The translations under genes and the position numbers were made by a program. The notes below the pieces were generated by a model, which did no database searches, had not been told where the DNA came from, and saw only the letters and a program-made list of their open reading frames with translations. 64,000 nt of DNA from NCBI GenBank assembly GCA_020633675.1, contig JACKDE010000001.1, positions 1,054,001 through 1,118,000 on the forward strand. The letters are read 5' to 3'. The stretch is from Deferribacteres bacterium. GTDB lineage: Bacteria; Zhuqueibacterota; Zhuqueibacteria; Zhuqueibacterales; Geothermadaptataceae. Below are positions 17,920 through 26,352 of the stretch, piece after piece (position 1 is the first letter of the stretch; every line of letters begins with the position of its first letter).

Positions 17920-19299
17920 TTAAATCACATCCACACCGAAAAAGCGATTCAATACAGTGAGGACAAAAAGGATCCCCAAAATAATCGGTGCGATAATGCT
18001 GACGGTTACATCGATAAACTTCGAAACAAACGAGCCTGCATAATGATCCTGTCCAATGGCAATCTGTTCATGCAACTTATTTTTCTTCCAAACATAGGCT
18101 GCGAAGACCGAAACGAGAAAACCACCGAGCGGCAGGAATGAATCGTTTGCCAAATAGCCGATGAAGGTCATAAAATCCGTCATGCCGACGCCGGGCAATT
18201 CGATAAATTTGGACCAGAAATCGGAGGCGCCATTCGCCAGCAGTGACGGGATACCGATCACAAAAATGAGGCCGGCTATGCTCCAAACTGCCATTTTGCG
18301 TTTCATGCCCAGTTCATCAACAGCGTAGGATACAGGGACTTCGAGCAGAGAAACCGTTGATGTAAGCGCGGCGAAGGAGAGCAGAAGAAAAAAGAGCGAA
18401 CCGATAACGACGCCTAATACCGGCCCAAGGGATTGAAAAACACCAGGCAAGGTGACGAAGATCAATCCAGCACCACCTGTTGGTTCGATACCCTGTGAAA
18501 ACACCAACGGGAACATCATCAAACCGGCAATCAAGGCAATGCCGACATCCGCGAGCGTGATGAGTGCCGCCGAACTGACAATGTTTTCGCGGCTTGACAA
18601 ATAACTGCCGTACGTGATCAGCGCACCCATACCGAGAGAGAGGGAGAAGAAAGCCTGGCCTAGAGCACTGTACATGACCTTCAGGCTGATTTTGGAGAAA
18701 TCGGGCACCAGATAAAACTTCAGACCTTCCATCGCGTTTGGCAACGTAAATGCATAAATTACCAGAAAAAGCATGATCACGAGAAGCGATGGCATCAGAA
18801 TTTTGGCCGCACGCTCGATGCCAGCACTGACACCGCGAGCAACGATAAATGCGGTTGTGCCCATAAAAATGGCGGAAAAAATACCGACTTGAAACCAATC
18901 GCTGACAAAAGCGCCAAATTGATCACCGATCGCGAAATTGCCAATGATCATTTCCAGGAAATAGCCGAACGCCCAGCCTGCAACCACATTGTAAAACGAC
19001 AGAATGATCACGCCGCAAAGCACGCCCAAAATGCCGACAATCGACCAGTTTTTGTAGCCGAGCGCCTTATAAGCTCCCACCGGATTTTTATTGGTCTTCC
19101 GGCCGATAGCGATTTCAGTGACCATTACCGGAAAACACAAAACAAAACAGAAGAACAGGTACACAACAACAAACGCCGCGCCACCATGATTCCCCACTTC
19201 GAATGGAAATTTCCAGATATTGCCAAGCCCGATAGCCGATCCTGCTGCCGCCAGCACGAATCCGATACGCGAACTCCATTCTCCTCGCTGTGAATTCAT
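17920..19299 (-). CDS. Neurotransmitter:sodium symporter (NSS/SNF) family transporter
   Basis: A 459-residue protein with about eleven membrane helices. The first helix carries AAGSAIGLGNIWKFPF, the NSS signature that forms the sodium and substrate site in LeuT. Bacterial members take up amino acids with Na+. Length and the eleven-to-twelve helix pattern fit the SNF family. It is transcribed away from the substrate-binding lipoprotein gene with a 294-base shared upstream region in which I could not fix a promoter, and it ends at the terminator at 17809-17873. Confidence 0.93.
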   Translation of the reverse strand: MNSQRGEWSSRIGFVLAAAGSAIGLGNIWKFPFEVGNHGGAAFVVVYLFFCFVLCFPVMVTEIAIGRKTNKNPVGAYKALGYKNWSIVGILGVLCGVIILSFYNVVAGWAFGYFLEMIIGNFAIGDQFGAFVSDWFQVGIFSAIFMGTTAFIVARGVSAGIERAAKILMPSLLVIMLFLVIYAFTLPNAMEGLKFYLVPDFSKISLKVMYSALGQAFFSLSLGMGALITYGSYLSSRENIVSSAALITLADVGIALIAGLMMFPLVFSQGIEPTGGAGLIFVTLPGVFQSLGPVLGVVIGSLFFLLLSFAALTSTVSLLEVPVSYAVDELGMKRKMAVWSIAGLIFVIGIPSLLANGASDFWSKFIELPGVGMTDFMTFIGYLANDSFLPLGGFLVSVFAAYVWKKNKLHEQIAIGQDHYAGSFVSKFIDVTVSIIAPIILGILFVLTVLNRFFGVDVI

Positions 19300-19593
19300 G
19301 AATTAACCTCCATATGTGAAGCCAGATTGAAGATTTGACCAAGCAAAAATGTCCGCGTAAAATAAAGCCGCCATTTTGCCGATGCAAGCGAAAAGGCGCG
19401 AAAACAAAATTGTGCTAAATCGGCAAGTTTGTTGCATTCTGCTTGCCAAAATGCAATGCTCTGTTAACGTGAAATAGAATAGAGAATGAAATCTCAGGCA
19501 GTTGAAAAACAACTATGCCTGGATCAGTCAGGATAGCCGAATTCGGCTTCCCGAAAATGATGATTGCGTCAATTGACCGTTTAGCAGGACAGG

Positions 19594-20892
19594 ATGCTGA
19601 GAAAAAAGCGTAACATTGTACTGGCCGTTTGCGTGGTTTTGGGGATCACGGCATGCAGCGATGAACAGGTTTTAACGCTGCGAATCGCGAACTGGGCCGA
19701 TCACAACGAAGCCAAAATCGTCGATTCGGTGCTGCGCGAATTCGAGCAAGCCAATCCCGGCGTGAAAGTTGTGCAGGAATCCTATGTCAACCAGTACCGA
19801 GAAAAAATACTGACCTCATTTGCCGCCGGCACTGCGCCCGATGTGCTGCTGCTCGAAGCCGGCTATGTACCCGCTTTCGTCAATCGCAATTTGCTGCTCG
19901 ATTTGAATCCCTACATGGAGCGCGTCGGATTTGATCCGCAGGACTATTTCCCAAATGTGCTGGCGATTGCCCAGCGCGGTGGCGGGCTGTATGCCTTTCC
20001 GAAAGACTTCACGCCGTTGGTGGTGTACTACAATCGCAAGGTTTTGCGCGCCAGCGGGCTGCCGGATCCACATCCCGGCTGGACCTGGGACGATTTTGTC
20101 GACATGGCCCGGCGCATCAGCCGAACTGGCGGTCAAGATGGCGAGTTGGACCGCTACGGCGCGTTTTTCTTGCGACAATTCTATCTTTACCAGCCGTTCA
20201 TTTGGCTTAACGGTGGCGATGTTTTAAGTCCGGATGGCATGCGCGCGACCGGCTATCTGACCAGTCCCGAGACCGTCGCCACGATGCAATGGCTCATCGA
20301 CTGGCACAAAAAATATCATTTTACCGCGCCGCTGGAAATCACTCGCAATCCCAGCCATCGCGATCGCAATATTTTTTATCTCGGTCGGGCCGGATTTATG
20401 ATCAGCGGCCACTGGTGGCTGCCTGAGTTGCGCAAATACATGCAGAAGCGCAATCTGGATATCGGCATCATTGGCCTGCCGCGCGTGCAGGGAAAGCCGT
20501 ATGTGAACGTGATGTACGAGTCCGGCTGGGCGGTGTCGATCAATTCGCAGCATCGCAAGTATGCCGTGAAACTGGCAGCGCATATGGCTGGCGAACTGGC
20601 GCAGCGTCGCACGGCCCGGCGTGGTCTGGCTATCCCGGCGATGAAGCGCGTTGCCGAGGAGAACGCTGCGGCAGATTCTACCGGCTATGAACAGATTTTT
20701 TTGCAGGAGGTGGCAAATGCCCGGCTGCCCTGGGGCAATCGCATCGAAGATTTTACTACTATCGAGGACTTGGCCAATCAGATTTTTGACCGGACAATCT
20801 GGGGCAATGAAGCGCTGGAAACGGTCGTGACAGACATTGCGCAGCAAATTGATGCATTGCTGAAAGAGCGCGCGAGTCAACGACGCGAGTAA
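19594..20892 (+). CDS. ABC sugar-binding lipoprotein, family 1, orphan
   Basis: A 432-residue extracellular solute-binding protein with lipoprotein signal (VLGITAC21). The fold markers are LRIANWADHNEAKIVDSVLREFEQANPGVKV, GTAPDVLLLEAGY and the W-TWDDFVDMAR segment typical of the MalE/UgpB-like cluster that binds oligosaccharides or glycerol phosphates. No permease or ATPase gene is on either side: the upstream neighbour is the divergent NSS gene and downstream is a 446-base gap. It must work with a transporter encoded elsewhere, or as a sensor component. Confidence 0.9.
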   Translation: MLRKKRNIVLAVCVVLGITACSDEQVLTLRIANWADHNEAKIVDSVLREFEQANPGVKVVQESYVNQYREKILTSFAAGTAPDVLLLEAGYVPAFVNRNLLLDLNPYMERVGFDPQDYFPNVLAIAQRGGGLYAFPKDFTPLVVYYNRKVLRASGLPDPHPGWTWDDFVDMARRISRTGGQDGELDRYGAFFLRQFYLYQPFIWLNGGDVLSPDGMRATGYLTSPETVATMQWLIDWHKKYHFTAPLEITRNPSHRDRNIFYLGRAGFMISGHWWLPELRKYMQKRNLDIGIIGLPRVQGKPYVNVMYESGWAVSINSQHRKYAVKLAAHMAGELAQRRTARRGLAIPAMKRVAEENAAADSTGYEQIFLQEVANARLPWGNRIEDFTTIEDLANQIFDRTIWGNEALETVVTDIAQQIDALLKERASQRRE

Positions 20893-21338
20893 GATTTTGG
20901 AGACTTCGCAGAAAACAGCGATATGAAGCTGATTTTATGCGGAATTCATCATTTCTTAACTTTTTTGTTTGCCTGAGAATGCCTATTATTAAAATTGTTT
21001 TAAGACGATGGTTGAAGGTCAGAGCGGCTCTATGCAGGCAAGTACTTTCCCGAACTCCTGAATATCCTTGTTGCGCAATCTCGGTATTTGCTTTGTATTC
21101 TGACTATGACCTAATCAAATACAATCGCGTCTGTATTTCCGGCTAACCTCTTCCATCGTGCCCGCTTTCCACATCTGTGCGAGCGGGGGCACAGCAAACA
21201 GCAGAAAAAAACAAGTTTTTCATGAATTTGACCATCAGTATTTCGTGAGTGCCGCCCGGTGGATTTTGCATTTCAAAAGTGAAAACCGGTGAGGTCTGAA
21301 GCCTGAATAAAGCGAAACAGCAAAAGGAGATCGCTGAA
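20893..21338. other. Intergenic gap without recognised gene
   Basis: I see no convincing coding frame here. A hairpin with CCCGCT/AGCGGG arms and a 14-base loop lies near 21160-21186, not followed by a T-run. AAAAGGAGATCG just before 21339 is the sixA ribosome site. Nothing else stands out. Confidence 0.5.
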
Positions 21339-22058
21339 ATGAGAACAATCACGTTGGTGAGACATGCCACTGCAGTCGATAAAAGCCAGGATGTTGCAGA
21401 TTTTGACCGTGGGCTGACAAAAGATGGCAGTGAAGAAACGCGTGCCGTAGCTAGAGCGCTACAAGCGGAAGAGATGGTGCCTGATTTAATCCTGAGCAGT
21501 CCAGCTGTTCGGGCCTTTGAAACGGCGCGCAAGTTGGCGAAAATACTCGGCTATCCCAAAAAAGACATCGTTGTTGTGGATTCATTATACGAAAACATCG
21601 AGCCGCCCAAAGTTTTAGAATTGCTGAAAAGTCTGAACGATGATTTTCAGTCGGTGATGGTCGTCGGGCATGATCCGGTGTTATCGGAATTTGCAGGTCA
21701 TTTTGGCAAAGATGTGAGCGTTGAGTTGCCAAAAGGCAGTGCACTTTGCCTGCGAAGCAACCGCAAAAAATGGGCAAATCTGCTGCGCAACGATGGGCAA
21801 TTGAAGTTTTTGGTTATAGCTGAAAAGCCAGCGCCTCAAAAATCGAAAAAAGAAGTCAAGAAAACGCTTTCCGAATCCATGCAGGAAAAACTTGCAGAAG
21901 CGATCGTTGCCGCAGATTTTCCCAAAAGCAATAAAGTGGAAAAGAAAATCAAGGCAACAGCGAAAGAGCTGGCTGATAAGCTCTCGAAAACGATGCCTAA
22001 AAGCCCGAAAGCCAAAATGACAGCAGTGGTGCATCGCAGTTTGCCTGCAGACAAGTAA
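21339..22058 (+). CDS. sixA: SixA-type histidine phosphatase with lysine-rich tail
   Basis: The first 155 residues form a SixA-like phosphohistidine phosphatase: R8-H9-A, R58 in SSPAVRAFETA and H111 in VVGHDP are the catalytic set. The next 80 residues are a low-complexity, strongly basic tail full of lysine (KSKKEVKKTLSE, KSNKVEKKIKATAK), which normal SixA lacks. The gene is followed by ppk1 and ppx in the same direction, so a link with polyphosphate metabolism is likely from context; lysine-rich tails can bind polyphosphate, which is inference here. RBS AGGAGATCGCTGAA before ATG. Confidence 0.88.
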   Translation: MRTITLVRHATAVDKSQDVADFDRGLTKDGSEETRAVARALQAEEMVPDLILSSPAVRAFETARKLAKILGYPKKDIVVVDSLYENIEPPKVLELLKSLNDDFQSVMVVGHDPVLSEFAGHFGKDVSVELPKGSALCLRSNRKKWANLLRNDGQLKFLVIAEKPAPQKSKKEVKKTLSESMQEKLAEAIVAADFPKSNKVEKKIKATAKELADKLSKTMPKSPKAKMTAVVHRSLPADK

Positions 22059-22170
22059 AGAAATGTGCCGTAGGTAGGGGGGCTGTTCTGTTCGAACGCG
22101 CGCCCAATCCGATCCTGACGGATTCTGCAGGTCGTATTCATTTCATCATTCGCCATCTAAAAAGAAGGAA

Positions 22171-24309
22171 ATGCTGAGCATGCTGGTCGGAAAAGTGATG
22201 CAAACAGATGATATATCCGAACAAGATGCAACCGAAGAAGAATCATTCGATATGAATAAGAATTTTACCAGCAAGGAAATCAGTTGGCTCTCGTTTAACA
22301 ACAGGGTTTTGCAGGAAGCTACCGATCCGACGGTGCCGCTTATCGAGCGCATTACCTTTTTGGGGATTTTTTCTTCCAATCTCGATGAGTTTTTCAGAGT
22401 GCGGGTCGCGACATTGAAACGACTTTCCCGGCTCGGCAAGCGTGCGGAATCGTTGATTCGCAACAAACCCACCGAGATTTTGCAGCAAATTCATGAAATT
22501 GTGCTCGAACAAACCGAAAAGTTCAACCAGATTTATGAAGGCATTTTGCTGGAGCTCGCCGAACACAATATTTTTATCGTAAACGAACATCAGCTCGATG
22601 AACGTCAGGGAGAGTTCGTCAAATCGTATTTCTGGAAGGAAGTTCGGCCCAAGCTGTTTCCAATCATGCTCAATCCCAAGGCCAGATTTCCGGAATTACA
22701 GGACAAGTCCATTTATCTTTTTGTCAACATGGCCAAAAAGGGTAGCTCGAAAAAAAAGCGCTTTTCCCTCATCGAAGTGCCAACCGAGCACTCCCCGCGC
22801 TTTTTGCTGCTGCCTTCGCCCAACGACAATAGATACATTATTTTGCTTGACGATGTAATCCGCTACAATCTTCACGAACTGTTCTCCACTCTGCACTACG
22901 ATGAGTATCACGCCTATACCATTAAGCTCACTCGCGACGCGGAACTGGATATTGAGGACGATGTTTCGCAAAGCTACATAAACAAAATCCACAAGAGTCT
23001 GCGCAAACGAAGGGGCGGACACCCGGTACGTTTTGTCTTCGATGAGCAGATTCCTGAAGATGATTTGGACATGTTGCTCAAGAAATTCAATGTCAAAAAA
23101 AACGATGCGATCATTCCGGGCGCCAGATACCATAATTTTAAAGATTTTATGAAGTTCCCACGCATTGGTCCGGATTTTTTGGTTTACAGCGAAACACCGA
23201 AATTGCCGCACAAAATGCTGCCACAACACGACAGCCTGTTGAGCGTCATCCGAAAAAAAGACATACTGCTGCACATCGCCTATCAGTCATTCACCTACAT
23301 CATCGACATGTTACGTGAAGCGTCGATCGACCCGCGAGTCAGTTCTATCAAAATTACGCTTTATCGACTGGCGAAGAACTCCAGCATTGTCAATGCACTG
23401 GTGAATGCAGTAAAAAACGGCAAGCAAGTGACCGTAGTGCTGGAACTGCAGGCGCGCTTTGACGAGGAAGCAAATATTTTCTGGGCAGATAAGTTCCAGC
23501 AGGAAGGGGTGAAAGTGATTTTCGGGGTACCGGGCCTGAAGGTGCACGCGAAACTCTGCCTGATTACGCGACGCGAAAAGGGCAAAGATATGTACTACGG
23601 CGTGGTTGGAACCGGTAATTTCAATGAAGATACAGCCAAAATTTACAGCGATCATTGCCTGCTCACTGCCGACCGCAGGATTATGAAGGAGGTGGCAAAA
23701 GTCTTTGAATTCTTTGAAAATAACTACAATGTGAATTCGTTCAGCCACCTTGTTGTTGCCCCTTTTTACATGCGCAAGTACTTCACCAAGCTGATCAAAA
23801 ATGAGATGAAAAATGCTGAAGCCGGCAAAGAAGCCTATATTATTTTAAAGCTGAACAATCTTGCTGACTATAATATTATCCAGCAGCTCTATGAAGCGAG
23901 CCAGGCTGGCGTAAAAATTCGTTTGATGGTTCGAGGCATGTTCTCGCTGGTACCCGGGATAGAAGGCGTCAGCGAGAACATTGAAGCAACTGGCATTGTC
24001 GATAAGTTTCTTGAACATTCTCGTATTTTTGTGTTTTGTAATGACGGCGACGAAAAATATTTTCTATCATCTGCCGACTGGATGCCGCGCAATTTTGATC
24101 GCCGCGTCGAAACAGCCTGCCCGATCTATGACAAAGACCTGCAGGATGAACTGAAAGCATTTTTAGATTACCAGTGGAAAGATAACACCAAAGCGCGCAT
24201 TCTCGATAAAAAGCTCAAAAACAAGTACAAGGACGGCGCATTCACTTCTTCCTCACGTGCCCAAAAGGATTTTTATTTCTACTTGCGGGATCATATCGGG
24301 CATCGATAA
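22171..24309 (+). CDS. ppk1: Polyphosphate kinase 1
   Basis: Ppk1 polymerises the terminal phosphate of ATP into polyphosphate. The protein is 712 residues from ATG 22171. Internal ATGs at 22180 (better spacing from GAAGGAA) and at 22252 (MNKNFTSKEISWLSFN, where family homology begins) are alternative starts. SWLSFNNRVLQEA, SSNLDEFFRVRVATLK, the autophosphorylated histidine region GLKVHAKLCLITRR and the second HSRIFVF motif are all there. It lies between sixA and ppx, forming a polyphosphate synthesis and breakdown cluster. Confidence 0.97.
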   Translation: MLSMLVGKVMQTDDISEQDATEEESFDMNKNFTSKEISWLSFNNRVLQEATDPTVPLIERITFLGIFSSNLDEFFRVRVATLKRLSRLGKRAESLIRNKPTEILQQIHEIVLEQTEKFNQIYEGILLELAEHNIFIVNEHQLDERQGEFVKSYFWKEVRPKLFPIMLNPKARFPELQDKSIYLFVNMAKKGSSKKKRFSLIEVPTEHSPRFLLLPSPNDNRYIILLDDVIRYNLHELFSTLHYDEYHAYTIKLTRDAELDIEDDVSQSYINKIHKSLRKRRGGHPVRFVFDEQIPEDDLDMLLKKFNVKKNDAIIPGARYHNFKDFMKFPRIGPDFLVYSETPKLPHKMLPQHDSLLSVIRKKDILLHIAYQSFTYIIDMLREASIDPRVSSIKITLYRLAKNSSIVNALVNAVKNGKQVTVVLELQARFDEEANIFWADKFQQEGVKVIFGVPGLKVHAKLCLITRREKGKDMYYGVVGTGNFNEDTAKIYSDHCLLTADRRIMKEVAKVFEFFENNYNVNSFSHLVVAPFYMRKYFTKLIKNEMKNAEAGKEAYIILKLNNLADYNIIQQLYEASQAGVKIRLMVRGMFSLVPGIEGVSENIEATGIVDKFLEHSRIFVFCNDGDEKYFLSSADWMPRNFDRRVETACPIYDKDLQDELKAFLDYQWKDNTKARILDKKLKNKYKDGAFTSSSRAQKDFYFYLRDHIGHR

Positions 24310-24348
24310 ATTTAGCTGTGAGAATCCGTCACAGGAAAGGTTTTGTAC

Positions 24349-25239
24349 GTGAAGTTCGCTGCAATTGATATGGGCTCCAATGCTATTCGTCTGCTGCTGA
24401 CCACGGTGCTTGAAGATAACGAGCCTGTTCTCTTCAAAAAAGAAGCATTGATGCGAATGCCTTTGCGCTTGGGCGATGATGCTTTTGTCAACAAGCAAAT
24501 CTCTATCGAAAAAGCCACCAAGCTGGTAAGCATGATGACAGGCTTCAAACACCTGATCGATGCCTATGGGGCGATTGATTATCTGGCGTGTGCCACGTCC
24601 GCTATGCGTGAAGCGGAAAACGGACTTGAGATTGTGCAAACCATTCGTGACCGTGCCGGAATCGAGCTCGAAATCATCGACGGGCAGCGCGAAGCAGAAA
24701 TCATTTATGGCAACCACATCGAAGACCAAATCGAACCGGAGAAAAATTATCTTTATATTGATGTAGGTGGGGGCAGCACGGAGATCACCCTTTTTTCCAA
24801 TAAAAAAAGCGTGATCTCACAGTCCTTCAATATTGGGACGGTGCGGCTGCTGTTTAATTTGGTGAGCGAGCAGCATTGGTTGGAAATGAAAAGCTGGCTC
24901 AAGCAGGTGACAAGAAGTTATCTGCCGATCACCGGTATCGGCAGCGGCGGCAATATTAACAAACTGTTTAAAATTTCGCGCACGAAAGAAGGCAAGCCGC
25001 TCAACAGCAAGAAACTCAAGCTGATTTATGAGCACATCCGAGCATTTACGTTCCGCGAGCGCATCCGCGAATTATCGCTCCGACCGGACCGTGCCGACGT
25101 CATCGTACCCGCCGCGGAGATCTTTATCTCTGTTATGAAATGGGCGAAAATTAAAGAAATCTATGTGCCCCAGGTCGGACTGGCAGACGGCTTGATCCAT
25201 ACGCTCTACGAGCGCCACAAAGCCAGATCTGCTCAATAG
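24349..25239 (+). CDS. ppx: Exopolyphosphatase / pppGpp phosphatase family
   Basis: A 296-residue Ppx/GppA protein. GTG 24349 lies eight bases after AGGAAAGG and gives MKFAAIDMGSNAIR, the normal family start; a TTG six bases earlier is too close. The phosphate loops DMGSNAIRLL and DVGGGSTEITL and the glutamate in TSAMREAENG are present. It is the short, one-module type without the C-terminal HD domain of E. coli Ppx. It follows ppk1 by about 39 bases and converges on the AIM24 gene. Confidence 0.93.
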   Translation: MKFAAIDMGSNAIRLLLTTVLEDNEPVLFKKEALMRMPLRLGDDAFVNKQISIEKATKLVSMMTGFKHLIDAYGAIDYLACATSAMREAENGLEIVQTIRDRAGIELEIIDGQREAEIIYGNHIEDQIEPEKNYLYIDVGGGSTEITLFSNKKSVISQSFNIGTVRLLFNLVSEQHWLEMKSWLKQVTRSYLPITGIGSGGNINKLFKISRTKEGKPLNSKKLKLIYEHIRAFTFRERIRELSLRPDRADVIVPAAEIFISVMKWAKIKEIYVPQVGLADGLIHTLYERHKARSAQ

Positions 25240-25264
25240 CCCATTCGTCACAAATTGAAACTGC

Positions 25265-26029
25265 TCAATCTCCACCCAAAATATCACCCAACAGACCGCC
25301 GCCCAAACCAGCAACACCCTTTGATTCACCTTTGTTTTGAGAGCGGACAGCGGCGTGTATGCGATCCGCAAGCCTTGAGAAAGGCAAGCTTTGCAGGTAA
25401 ACCAGTCCTGGACCGGTAAGCTTGGCTAAAAATAATCCTTCACCACCAAACAGGGCATTCTTAAAACCGCCAATGAATTGAATATCGTAATCTACAGATG
25501 GTTCAAACGCGACCAGACAACCGGTGTCAACACGCAATTGCTCGTTTGGCGCTAAAATTTTCTGGATGATCGTGCCACCAGCATGCACGAAAACCATGCC
25601 GTCTCCACGCAAACGCTGCAGGATAAAGCCTTCACCACCGAACAAGCCTGCGCCCAGGCGTTTGGTAAAGGCGACTTCGATTTCGACGCCATGAGCTGCA
25701 CATAAAAAAGAGTCTTTCTGGCATAAAAATTCACCACCCTGCGCTTGCAGATCCAGTGGAATGATTTTACCGGGATAAGGTGCACCAAAAGCGACATGCC
25801 CCTTTCCGCTGCCAGTGTATAAGAAAGTCGTGATAAAAAAACTCTCTCCGGTAATCATGCGCTTGAAACCGCGAAACAATCCGCCACCGGTAGATGTCTG
25901 CATTTCGATGCCATCTTCCATAAACATCATTGCACCAGCTTCGGCACGTACGCCTTCACCCGGATCGAGTTCGATTTCAACAATTTGCATGTCATCGCCG
26001 TGAATCTGATGATCGATAGTATCTGCCAT
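25265..26029 (-). CDS. AIM24 / TIGR00266 family protein
   Basis: A 254-residue soluble protein made of beta-strand repeats with many glycines (AEAGAMMFMEDGIEMQT, GEGFILQRLRGDGMVFVHAGG, GPGLVYLQSLPFSRLA). This is the TIGR00266/AIM24 pattern, a family named after a yeast mitochondrial protein with a beta-roll fold. The C-terminus is a Gly-rich tail (GGGLLGDILGGD). The biochemical role is unknown. A good leader precedes ATG 26029 (GGAGAATT). Confidence 0.9.
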   Translation of the reverse strand: MADTIDHQIHGDDMQIVEIELDPGEGVRAEAGAMMFMEDGIEMQTSTGGGLFRGFKRMITGESFFITTFLYTGSGKGHVAFGAPYPGKIIPLDLQAQGGEFLCQKDSFLCAAHGVEIEVAFTKRLGAGLFGGEGFILQRLRGDGMVFVHAGGTIIQKILAPNEQLRVDTGCLVAFEPSVDYDIQFIGGFKNALFGGEGLFLAKLTGPGLVYLQSLPFSRLADRIHAAVRSQNKGESKGVAGLGGGLLGDILGGD

Positions 26030-26200
26030 AATAATTCTCCATTTTTAGTGTGGCTGACATGTGTCCTGACTGAGCTGATAGAACCGCGCTGATCAAAAAA
26101 ACAAAGCTCTATCGATGAAGTCAACCGGAATGTGCCGAGGCACACGGACATAAACCTGTGACTTTACGCGTACAAAGCCTCCGCAGTTGCAGAATAATAT

Positions 26201-26229
26201 TTGTATTTCATTTTGATTTTCAATATAAT
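26201..26229 (+). promoter_or_regulatory. Putative sigma-70-type promoter for the GH2-like gene
   Basis: TTGTAT (26201-26206) is 17 bases before TATAAT (26224-26229). It sits in the 323-base divergent region between AIM24 and the GH2-like gene and would leave a leader of about 115 bases before ATG 26353. Nothing else was recognised in that region. Confidence 0.45.
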
Positions 26230-26352
26230 AAAAGTTTACTTTTTTGCCATACCACAGTGCTCTCAAGCGGTTTGGCAGCTACGCTGCCGAGCTGACATCA
26301 TTGACGAATTTGAAGAGTCATCTATGATACTATCAAGGGGCAGGATGCCATA

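Noticed and set aside
21160..21186. Terminator after the sugar-binding gene
   Set aside because: The hairpin is not followed by T residues and is about 270 bases after the stop.
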